DNA from: Candidatus Mediterraneibacter colneyensis
GTDB lineage: Bacteria; Bacillota; Clostridia; Lachnospirales; Lachnospiraceae
DNA length: 17,220 nt
Assembly: GCA_019114745.1 (NCBI GenBank)
Contig: DXEY01000112.1
Span: 1 to 17,220, forward strand
Direction of reading: 5' to 3'
A program made the position numbers and the translations under genes. Every line of letters starts with the position of its first letter. Within the stretch, counting starts at the first letter, position 1. Below the pieces are notes generated by a model. The model was not told the origin of the DNA. It searched no databases and worked only from the letters and a program-made list of their open reading frames with translations. Shown piece by piece: positions 1 to 6,391 of this stretch.

Positions 1-12
1 TAACATATATAT

Positions 13-40
13 TTACAAGATATTTGTAATGATATTGCAA
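13..40. promoter_or_regulatory. Phased half-site cluster upstream of the cell wall hydrolase gene
   Basis: The leader contains TTACAA (13-18), TTGTAA (24-29) and TTGCAA (35-40), each starting 11 bp after the last. The first two form a perfect 6-bp inverted repeat with a 5-nt spacer. Such a one-turn spacing would suit a dimeric regulator, but no family can be named and no -35/-10 pair is clear in the 59 bases available. The promoter may lie outside the window. The A+T-rich context makes chance occurrence possible. Confidence 0.22.
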
Positions 41-59
41 TGAGTTAGAGGAGGAGTAT

Positions 60-725
60 ATGAAGTATAAACATAACAGGAGTATTATAGCAGCATTTTA
101 TACTGCTGCGAGTTTTACCCTGCTGACGGGATTTACCAGCCTGGCAGCAGAAAGCAGCCAGCAGGAAAGCAGTCTGCGCCAGGAGGAAAACCTGTCCTGG
201 AATTTTACGGAAATCGTAAGTGAAGTGCAGGAAGATGCCGTCACTGAGACAAAGACGGCTGCCAGGGAAGCAAAGGCGGTGAAAGACTTTCAGACCCAGG
301 CAGAAAAAGCGGCAGAAGAGCAGGCAGTACACGCCCGGTCCATCGTGGAATATGCGGAAGAGCTGAAAGCAGCACAGGAGGCTGAGGCAGCACAGGCAGC
401 CGAGCAGGAGCTTCTGGCGGCGCTGATCTTCTGCGAGGCAGGCAACCAGCCTTATGAGGGGCAGGTGGCAGTGGGAGCGGTCGTTATGAACCGTGTCAGG
501 AGCGGTTCTTTTCCGGATACGGTGACAGATGTGATCTATCAGTCCGGGCAGTTCACTCCGGCGATGACCGGGTGGCTGGACTCTGTACTGGCAAGCGGCG
601 GCTATACGGATTCTGCCATGCAGGCGGCGAAAGACGCACTGGCAGGGAGCAATCCCATCGGCGACTGTCTCTACTTCAGCACTGGCGGGGGCGGCTATCA
701 GCTCGGAGACCATTTCTTCCGCTGA
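60..725 (+). CDS. Secreted cell wall hydrolase, SleB-like (Hydrolase_2 family)
   Basis: A 221-residue exported peptidoglycan hydrolase. Residues 1-30 form a signal peptide: a Lys/His/Arg-rich start, a hydrophobic core and a likely cut after TSLAA. Residues 60-117 are Ala/Glu/Lys-rich and probably a helical or coiled-coil spacer. Residues 118-221 match the SleB/CwlJ-type Hydrolase_2 domain: LLAALIFCEAGNQPYEGQ, then VAVGAVVMNRV and a terminal DCLYFSTGGGGYQLGDHFF. Glu126 of CEAG is the expected catalytic acid. Family members cleave the glycan strand as lytic transglycosylases or muramidases during spore germination or wall remodelling. The start follows a strong AGAGGAGG site. No LysM or SPOR targeting domain is present, so a vegetative wall role is as likely as a germination role. 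The acetyltransferase gene follows 29 bp downstream and is probably co-transcribed. Confidence 0.88.
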   Translation: MKYKHNRSIIAAFYTAASFTLLTGFTSLAAESSQQESSLRQEENLSWNFTEIVSEVQEDAVTETKTAAREAKAVKDFQTQAEKAAEEQAVHARSIVEYAEELKAAQEAEAAQAAEQELLAALIFCEAGNQPYEGQVAVGAVVMNRVRSGSFPDTVTDVIYQSGQFTPAMTGWLDSVLASGGYTDSAMQAAKDALAGSNPIGDCLYFSTGGGGYQLGDHFFR

Positions 726-754
726 TCCGGAAACAGAACGCAGGAGAATATGAG

Positions 755-1246
755 ATGGAAATACAAATAAGAGGATATCACACAAAGGACAGAAAAGAGG
801 CGGCTGCGGTCTGGAATCAGGTCGTAGAAGCCGGAAATGCTTTCCCCCAGACAGAGATTCTCACGGAGGAGAGCGCCGATCAGTTCTTCCGTGAACAGTC
901 TTATACCGGGATCGCGTATGATGAAACGACCGGCGAGGTTGCCGGGCTGTATATCCTTCATCCGAACAATACAGGCCGCTGCGGCCACATCTGCAATGCC
1001 AGCTACGCGGTCAGACAGGATCTGAGAGGGCAGCATATCGGAGAAAAGCTGGTGCGTCACTGCATAGAAAAAGGGAAAGAACTGGGATTTCGGATCCTGC
1101 AGTTCAATGCGGTGGTCGCCGGCAATACATATGCGCTCCGGCTTTATAAAAAACTGGGCTTTGTCCGCCTTGGCACGATTCCCGGAGGATTTCTGAGAAA
1201 AGACGGAGAGTATGAAGATATCGTAGTACATTATCTCGAGCTGTAA
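755..1246 (+). CDS. GNAT family N-acetyltransferase
   Basis: A 163-residue single-domain GNAT protein that would transfer an acetyl group from acetyl-CoA to an unidentified amine. The pyrophosphate-binding motif A is at about 84-100, with VRQDLRGQHIGEKLV carrying the R/Q-x-x-G-x-G/A pattern at residues 91-96. Motif B is NTYALRLYKKLGF at 124-136. The frame stays open further upstream into the hydrolase gene. I chose the ATG at 755 because AGGAG (742-746) sits 8 nt before it and because the N-terminal beta strand MEIQIRGYH is typical of GNAT starts. It lies in a likely two-gene unit with the hydrolase. The substrate cannot be predicted from sequence. The 3' end forms the left arm of a terminator, and its stop is only 3 bp from the stop of the convergent topB. 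Confidence 0.87.
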   Translation: MEIQIRGYHTKDRKEAAAVWNQVVEAGNAFPQTEILTEESADQFFREQSYTGIAYDETTGEVAGLYILHPNNTGRCGHICNASYAVRQDLRGQHIGEKLVRHCIEKGKELGFRILQFNAVVAGNTYALRLYKKLGFVRLGTIPGGFLRKDGEYEDIVVHYLEL

Positions 1247-1267
1247 AAACTACAGCCCGAGATTTTT
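1235..1267 (+). terminator. Intrinsic terminator inside the overlapping 3' ends of the GNAT gene and topB
   Basis: CTCGAGCTGTA (1235-1245) pairs with TACAGCCCGAG (1251-1261) around a 5-nt AAAAC loop, with one A/C mismatch. A T5 run follows (1263-1267). The left arm holds the last GNAT codons and the right arm the last topB codons. The T-run follows only on the + strand, so it should stop hydrolase-GNAT transcripts and not topB transcripts. Confidence 0.75.
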
Positions 1268-3457
1268 AAATGCTTCCGCAAATGCGTTATTGATCGGCTC
1301 TTCCGCCTCTTTTGCCTGCTTTTTCATGTAAGCGGCAACATCCCGTTTGTTCGCGCGGTTCCCGTCCTTTTTCTTCCGTTCCTGGAAGGAGGAGAGTTTT
1401 TCTCTGTGACCGCAGACGCACACAAATCTCTGTGCGTCTCCTTTTCCCACGAGTTCCATTTTTTTATGGCAGACAGGACAGCGTGCGTTCGTATGTCTTG
1501 AAACAGTTTCCCGGTATCCGCATTCCCTGTCCTGGCAGACGAGCATCTTTCCGTGTTTTCCGTTCACTTCGAGCATCAGCTTTCCGCACTGCGGGCATTT
1601 GTGACGGGTCAGGTTGTCATGACGGAAGGAAGCGCCGGAGTCTTTGATCTGGCTGATCAGCGACCGCGTATATGTCTCGATCTCATCCATGAAGTCTGCG
1701 GAAGATTCTTTTCCCCGGGAGATCGCCTGCAGCCTGAGCTCCCATCTGGCAGTGAGCTCCGGGCTTTTCAGGTCTGCGGGGACGAGGGAGAGCAGCTGTT
1801 TTCCTTTGGAAGTAATATGGATCTCATTTCCTTTCTTTTCCATCAGGAAACTGTTGAACAGTTTTTCAATGATATCAGCGCGTGTGGCGACTGTCCCGAG
1901 TCCTCCGGTCTCCCCGAGTGTGCGGGCGAGCGTCCGGTCTTTCTGATGCATATATTTTACCGGATTCTCCATAGCTGCGATCAGGGTGCCTTCTGTAAAA
2001 TAAGGAGGCGGCGCTGTTTTTCCCTCTGTGACAGAGAGGGAGGCAGGAAGACGCATTCCTTCTTTGATCCCGGCAAGCGCCTGTTCCCCGCCCGGGACAT
2101 GTTTTTCCTTCCACGGGGCATCTTCCGCCTCATCTTCTATATCCTGCCAGTCTGTGTCGTAGATTTCCCGCCAGCCGGCTTTTAAGATCCGGCTTCCTTT
2201 CGCGCGGAAAGATTCCTGTCCGATGGTGCCGGTCAGTTCGGTCTCTTCATATTCACAGGCAGGGGACAGCACTGCGAGAAAGCGGCGGACGACCAGGTCG
2301 TAGATCCGGCGCTCTTCGTTTGACATGTGCTCTAACTGGACATACTGTTCCGTCGGTATGATGGCGTGGTGATCCGATACTTTCGCGTCGTTGACAAAGG
2401 ATTTGTCCGCCCGGATCTCCTGCATGGCAAGGCGCGCCGCAGCCTTGCGGTAAGGCCCTGTGGAACATGCGGCAAGCCGTTCTTTTAACGTGCCGGTCAT
2501 ATCGCTTGTCAGATAACGGGAATCTGTTCTCGGATAGGTGAGTACCTTGTGGTTCTCGTACAGCCGCTGCATGATGTTTAAAGTTTCCCTGGCGGAGAAG
2601 CCGAAACGCTGGTTTGCCTCCCGCTGAAGGGCGGTCAGGTCATAGAGGGCGGGAGATGAACTTCTTTTCACCTTCCGTCTGACCTCAGTGATCACCATTT
2701 CGCCGGGGGCATTACGGCGGATCATCTCAATTCTTTTCTTGTCAAAAGTGCGGGCTGAACCGCTCCTGGCGTCCGTCCACGTGAAAGAAATCCCATTGAT
2801 GACAGCTTTGAGCCCATAATATGGCTTTGGGGTAAAGTTTTTGATTTCCTCTTCCCGGGATGCGATCATCGCCAGGGTTGGAGTCTGGACTCTGCCGCAG
2901 GAAAGCTGTGCATTGTATTTGCAGGTGAGGGCGCGGGTCGCGTTGATACCTACGACCCAGTCCGCTTTCGCACGGGTCTCGGCGGCGAGGTAAAGGGCGT
3001 CGTAATCTTTGCCCGGGCGCAGGTGCGAGAATCCCTCCCGGATCGCTTTGTCGGTGACAGAAGAGATCCAGAGGCGTTTCAGCGGTTTTTTGTTCCCGCA
3101 TTTCTCCAGGATCCAGCGGGCGACGAGCTCGCCTTCCCGTCCCGCGTCTGTGGCGATGATGACATCAGATACATCTTTTCGGAAGATCTGTTCTCTGACC
3201 GCATGATACTGCCGGGAAGTCTGTCTGATCACCACGAGTTTCCACTGATCGGGAAGTATGGGGAGGGTGTCCATGTTCCACGTTTTATACTGCCCGCCGT
3301 ACTGTTCCGGGTCGGCTAACGTTACCAGATGCCCAAGAGCCCATGTGACGATATAATCCTTCCCTTCCATATAGGTACTGGTCTTTTTGCCGCAGCCCAA
3401 AACCCGGGCAATATCGCGCGCGACAGATGGTTTTTCGGCGATTACAAGATGTTTCAT
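1250..3457 (-). CDS. topB: DNA topoisomerase III (type IA)
   Basis: A 735-residue type IA topoisomerase that relaxes and decatenates DNA by passing one strand through a transient 5'-phosphotyrosine break. The Toprim domain starts at MKHLVIAEKPS (Glu8 expected to act in metal binding or catalysis) and carries DAGREGE at 104-110. The catalytic tyrosine is Tyr308 in TYPRTDSRYL. SCGRVQTPTLAMI (186-198) and YDLTALQREANQRFGFSA (272-289) are further family signatures. The C-terminus adds two Cys-cluster zinc modules, CPQC...CQDREC and CPVC...CVC, then a Lys/Arg-rich tail. The length fits chromosomal clostridial TopB, and nothing nearby suggests a plasmid copy. A GGAG site precedes the ATG. The yitT-like gene lies 30 bp upstream on the same strand, so both are probably read from the promoter at 4363-4391. 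Confidence 0.95.
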   Translation of the reverse strand: MKHLVIAEKPSVARDIARVLGCGKKTSTYMEGKDYIVTWALGHLVTLADPEQYGGQYKTWNMDTLPILPDQWKLVVIRQTSRQYHAVREQIFRKDVSDVIIATDAGREGELVARWILEKCGNKKPLKRLWISSVTDKAIREGFSHLRPGKDYDALYLAAETRAKADWVVGINATRALTCKYNAQLSCGRVQTPTLAMIASREEEIKNFTPKPYYGLKAVINGISFTWTDARSGSARTFDKKRIEMIRRNAPGEMVITEVRRKVKRSSSPALYDLTALQREANQRFGFSARETLNIMQRLYENHKVLTYPRTDSRYLTSDMTGTLKERLAACSTGPYRKAAARLAMQEIRADKSFVNDAKVSDHHAIIPTEQYVQLEHMSNEERRIYDLVVRRFLAVLSPACEYEETELTGTIGQESFRAKGSRILKAGWREIYDTDWQDIEDEAEDAPWKEKHVPGGEQALAGIKEGMRLPASLSVTEGKTAPPPYFTEGTLIAAMENPVKYMHQKDRTLARTLGETGGLGTVATRADIIEKLFNSFLMEKKGNEIHITSKGKQLLSLVPADLKSPELTARWELRLQAISRGKESSADFMDEIETYTRSLISQIKDSGASFRHDNLTRHKCPQCGKLMLEVNGKHGKMLVCQDRECGYRETVSRHTNARCPVCHKKMELVGKGDAQRFVCVCGHREKLSSFQERKKKDGNRANKRDVAAYMKKQAKEAEEPINNAFAEAFKNLGL

Positions 3458-3487
3458 ATTGATTCTCCGTTTCTTTTTTGTCTGGTT

Positions 3488-4330
3488 CTATATGCTGTGG
3501 AAGCCTTTGCCGATGATCTCGCTTGTGTTGGAGATCAGGATAAAAGCCTCCGGGTCATTCTGCCGGGTGTAATTTCTGAGCCGGACAGCCTGCACCCGGT
3601 TCAGCGCCGTGAAGATAATGTATTTGTCTTTCCCCGAATATGCTCCTTTGGCGTGGCACACGCTGGCGCTGCGCCCCAGCGTATGTACGATGAAATCACA
3701 GATCGGCTCCGGCGCGTCGCACACGACGTTGAAATATTTCGACAGGTTAAAACTTTCAATGAATGTATCGATCATAAACGAGCGGATTGCCAGGCCGAGG
3801 ACGGAGTAAAGTCCGGTCTCTATATCAAAGATAAAAAAGCCGGCGGCAGTGATCACCGCATCAGAGATCATCAGCGCGCGCCCGATGTCGAAACTGGAAT
3901 ATTTTTTAAGTATCATAGCTATAATATCGGTACCGCCGCTGGAAGCGCCGATATTGAACAGAATTGCCGAACCGAGAGCCGGAAGGGCAATGGCAAAGCA
4001 CAGTTCGAGCATGGGCTGCTCTGTAAACGGACCGCTCATCGGCCAGATCCGTTCCATTGCAGAGAGGGAAAAAGAGAGCAGGATACTGCAGTATGCGGTT
4101 TTTGCCGCAAATTTTTTCCCGAGGATCACCAGTCCGACGAGCAGCAGGATCATGCTCATTACAAGGTTGAAATCACTGGCTGAGATCAGTCCTGTCCTGG
4201 CGACGAGTACGGCCAGGCCGGTAATGCCGCCGAAAGTAAAATTGTTTGTAAATTTAAAAAAATAAGTACCGAATGCGATCAGAAGCGTGCTGAATGTGAG
4301 CATAAAAAAGTACCGGAGTCTTTGTATCAT
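3488..4330 (-). CDS. YitT family membrane protein (YitT domain plus DUF2179)
   Basis: A 280-residue integral membrane protein. About five or six hydrophobic segments fill residues 6-180. The family glycine motifs are FGGITGLAVL (33-42) and GASSGGTDIIAMIL (128-141). Residues from about 200 onward form a soluble DUF2179-type domain, ending with YTRQNDPEAFILISNTSEIIGKGF, a typical YitT C-terminus. The family is widespread in Firmicutes, and its transport or sensing role is not established. The start follows a GGGAGG site 8-10 nt upstream. It is the first gene of a probable yitT-topB unit and diverges from the enolase-like gene across a 100-bp intergenic region. No functional tie to topoisomerase III is evident, so co-transcription may be incidental. 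Confidence 0.9.
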   Translation of the reverse strand: MIQRLRYFFMLTFSTLLIAFGTYFFKFTNNFTFGGITGLAVLVARTGLISASDFNLVMSMILLLVGLVILGKKFAAKTAYCSILLSFSLSAMERIWPMSGPFTEQPMLELCFAIALPALGSAILFNIGASSGGTDIIAMILKKYSSFDIGRALMISDAVITAAGFFIFDIETGLYSVLGLAIRSFMIDTFIESFNLSKYFNVVCDAPEPICDFIVHTLGRSASVCHAKGAYSGKDKYIIFTALNRVQAVRLRNYTRQNDPEAFILISNTSEIIGKGFHSI

Positions 4331-4362
4331 TTTCTTCCCTCCCTGTCTGTAGTCCTAACCGA

Positions 4363-4391
4363 ATTGTAATCTCTGGAATATGAAAAGTCAA
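4363..4391 (-). promoter_or_regulatory. Sigma-A promoter for yitT-topB
   Basis: Read on the minus strand, TTGACT (4386-4391) and TACAAT (4363-4368) are separated by exactly 17 bp. Each hexamer matches the consensus at five of six positions. The predicted start lies about 25 bp before the yitT ATG, leaving room for its GGGAGG ribosome site. No equally good promoter for the divergent enolase-like gene is visible in the same gap. Confidence 0.8.
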
Positions 4392-4430
4392 CGCATGAAG
4401 GATGCGTGCCGGGGGATAATAAGGTTTTAG

Positions 4431-5696
4431 ATGAAGAACGGTAAAAGGAGAGTGAAAGTATTGGAGCAGTTGGACGCAAATCTGGCGGTCACAGATATCT
4501 ATGCACGGGAGATAATTGATGCGGCGGGAAACCCTGCGGTGGAGACGGAAGTGCTGGCAGGGGACGGCATCGTTGCCCGTGCATCTGTGTCCCTTGGCAC
4601 ATCGGATCAAAGCAGGACTGAAAAAGCGGTGGAGGATATCAATCGCTGTATTGCCCAGGAACTGATCGGGAAAAATGTGTTCGCCCAGGAAGAGATCGAT
4701 AAGCTCCTGACAGACCTGGACGGGAGCGCAGATCTGGGCGTGCTGGGAAGGGAGGTCCTTTTTACTGTGTCGGCGGCTGTGGCAGGCGCCGCCTCTGCGG
4801 TGTTCAAGATCCCCCTGTACCGTTACCTCGGTGGCGTGCATACAAAGTGTATGCCAGTGCCGGCGGTATCTGTCATGGGAACGGGAATGCGCAGGGACAC
4901 GAGGGAGGGCATGGGAGAATATATGGTCGTGCCCTTCGGCGGTGCGTCGTTCCGGCAGCAGATGAAGATCTGTACGGATATTTACCACTGTCTGAGACAG
5001 CGTTTGCGCCGGGGCGGGACAGAGCATCCAGGTGTCAAAGACGGGGACGCGCCTCTTTTCTCATGTGCCGGAACGGCACTTTCCCTGATCCGGGACGCTG
5101 TGGAACTGGCAGGATATCAGCTTGGACGGGAGGCCGGGATCGCTCTGGATGGCGGAGGCTTGTACCGGTATGATCCCGGCGGACAGTGTTATCATATCCG
5201 GGGAGAGACATCCGGGCAGGGAGAAACGGCAGTAAGATCTGCCTCGGAGATGTGCGGGTATTATGAAGAGCTGGTCGGGCAGTACGCGGTCTGCTCCATC
5301 GAGGATCCTCTGGATCAGGAGGACTGGGAGGGATGGATACAGCTCACCGGACGGCTCGGGAAGCGGGTGCAGCTTGTTGGAAATAAGCTCTTTGCATCAG
5401 ACCGGGATAAGCTGGAAAGGGGAATCCGCCTGGGCGCTGCCAATGCAGTCCTGATCCGGCCGGATCAGGCGGGAACGCTGACCGGAACGGCAGATCTGAT
5501 CAAGAGGGCACAGGAGGCAGGATACCGGGTCGTGCTGGAACCTCATGAAACCGGAACTGCGGATGCGGTCAGCTCAGACCTTGCAGTAGCATTCCATGTG
5601 GGCCAGATCAAGGCGGGAGCGCTGTGCCATATGGAATATGTTGAGAAATACAACCGCCTGCTCCGCATCAGTGAGAAGCTTGGGGAAACAGGTTGA
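4431..5696 (+). CDS. Enolase-like protein, probably lacking enolase activity
   Basis: A 421-residue enolase homologue that keeps the fold signatures AREIIDAAGNPAVETEV (26-42), CSIEDPLDQEDWEGW (288-302), GQIKAGALC (391-399) and EKYNRLLRISE (405-415). By alignment from memory with canonical enolases (yeast numbering), it keeps E168 (Glu163), D246 (Asp240), E295 (Glu291) and K396 (Lys394). It appears to lose H159 (now Arg154), the E211-containing DEGG motif (about 203-208, KDGDAP), Mg ligand D320 (now Asn318), base K345 (now Arg343) and the SHRSGE motif (now EPHETG, 370-375). The mobile loop with SGASTG is shortened. 2-phosphoglycerate dehydration is therefore unlikely, and the true enolase should be elsewhere in the genome. 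The frame is intact, so this is a divergent paralogue and not a pseudogene. The ATG at 4431 has a weak ribosome site. A TTG at 4461, 10 nt after AAAGGAG (4444-4450), is a credible alternative start. Confidence 0.85.
   Translation: MKNGKRRVKVLEQLDANLAVTDIYAREIIDAAGNPAVETEVLAGDGIVARASVSLGTSDQSRTEKAVEDINRCIAQELIGKNVFAQEEIDKLLTDLDGSADLGVLGREVLFTVSAAVAGAASAVFKIPLYRYLGGVHTKCMPVPAVSVMGTGMRRDTREGMGEYMVVPFGGASFRQQMKICTDIYHCLRQRLRRGGTEHPGVKDGDAPLFSCAGTALSLIRDAVELAGYQLGREAGIALDGGGLYRYDPGGQCYHIRGETSGQGETAVRSASEMCGYYEELVGQYAVCSIEDPLDQEDWEGWIQLTGRLGKRVQLVGNKLFASDRDKLERGIRLGAANAVLIRPDQAGTLTGTADLIKRAQEAGYRVVLEPHETGTADAVSSDLAVAFHVGQIKAGALCHMEYVEKYNRLLRISEKLGETG
5450..5469. repeat. Perfect 20-bp palindrome inside the enolase-like gene
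   Basis: CCTGATCCGG is followed directly by its own reverse complement, with no spacer. It encodes the LIRPDQAG stretch, including Arg343 in place of the enolase catalytic lysine. It could bind a dimeric protein or may simply reflect codon choice. No other copy was noticed in the window. Confidence 0.5.
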
Positions 5697-5721
5697 CAAC
5701 AGAGAATGCGTCCTGTATGAT
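5693..5721 (+). promoter_or_regulatory. Consensus sigma-A promoter for the ydbS/ydbT-like pair
   Basis: TTGACA (5693-5698, a full match) and TATGAT (5716-5721, five of six) are separated by 17 bp. The -35 overlaps the enolase-like stop codon. The predicted start near 5728-5730 falls at the loop of the terminator hairpin described at 5705-5759. Transcripts starting here would carry only the 3' arm and so should escape that terminator. The ydbS-like ATG lies about 95 bp downstream. Confidence 0.8.
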
Positions 5722-5759
5722 TGTACTAAACTTATAGTACAGACACGGGACGCATTTTT
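5705..5759 (+). terminator. Intrinsic terminator after the enolase-like gene
   Basis: The outer stem pairs AATGCGTCC (5705-5713) with GGACGCATT (5748-5756). The inner stem pairs TGTACTA (5722-5728) with TAGTACA (5735-5741) around a 6-nt AACTTA loop, with an imperfect middle. A T5 run (5755-5759) closes it. It begins 8 bp after the stop codon, so it should end enolase-like transcripts. The -10 of the next promoter lies in its 5' arm. Confidence 0.8.
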
Positions 5760-5824
5760 GTGTCTGCAATAAGCCGGAGTCCGGATTGGACCGGGATCCT
5801 GGCAAACGCTTACAGGAGGAGAAG

Positions 5825-6391
5825 ATGAAAGAATCTGTTTATGACAAAGAGAAAGAAATGACGGGCTTATATGAGAAACTCCCCAGGCGCGCACTTCATT
5901 GTATGTATACTGCTGATATTGTGACGGGCGTGATCTTTCTGGCGGTCATCGGAGCGGTCAACTATTTCTGGCTGCTCCCGGAGCATATCACGGCGGGGAG
6001 CTGGATCTCGCTTGCACTGGCGGTCCTGATCCTGATGGACGTTCTGATCAGTCCGTATTTCCGCTATCACCGCTACCGTTACAGCATCAATGAGGAGTGT
6101 ATCGACGTGGTGGAGGGCTATATCTTTGTGAAGAGAAATATCGTGCCAATCGAGCGGCTCCACAAGCTGCAGACGAAGAAAGGACCGATCGACCAGCTCT
6201 TTAAGGTGGAAAAGGTGATCGTGACGACTGGCGGCGGGGATGTGACGCTGTCCTTCCTGGAAGAGGAGAAGGCAGAGCAGATCGCAGAGAGCCTGCGCCG
6301 GAGGATCAATGAGATCGCCGCCGGGCAGAGGGAACAGCAGCTTTGGCAGGAAGAAGCGCATGGAACAGAGGAGGGAGCACATGGAGCATAA
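5825..6391 (+). CDS. Membrane PH-domain protein, YdbS-like (bPH_2/DUF304)
   Basis: A 188-residue protein with two transmembrane segments (about 27-49 and 57-77), followed by one bacterial PH-like bPH_2 domain. The domain is marked by RYRYSINEECIDVVEGYIF, NIVPIERLHKLQTKKGPIDQ, LFKVEKVIVTTGGGDVTL and an ending helix EEEKAEQIAESLRRRI. This is the layout of Bacillus YdbS, which forms a pair with YdbT. In B. subtilis that pair belongs to the sigma-W envelope-stress regulon, with a reported role in resistance to antimicrobial peptides. The start at 5825 follows AGGAGGAGAAG; an upstream in-frame ATG at 5786 lacks such a site. The gene overlaps the next by 11 bp, suggesting translational coupling. 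The promoter seen here is sigma-A-like, so regulation may differ from Bacillus. Confidence 0.87.
   Translation: MKESVYDKEKEMTGLYEKLPRRALHCMYTADIVTGVIFLAVIGAVNYFWLLPEHITAGSWISLALAVLILMDVLISPYFRYHRYRYSINEECIDVVEGYIFVKRNIVPIERLHKLQTKKGPIDQLFKVEKVIVTTGGGDVTLSFLEEEKAEQIAESLRRRINEIAAGQREQQLWQEEAHGTEEGAHGA

Noticed and set aside
572..754. Longer start for the GNAT gene overlapping the hydrolase gene
   Set aside because: The extension is the hydrolase gene read in another frame. The ATG at 755 has its own AGGAG and a typical GNAT start.
3329..4183. 284-codon + strand open frame opposite yitT
   Set aside because: It is antisense to a clearly recognised YitT protein and its translation is Asp/His/Arg/Cys-rich without any domain-like pattern.
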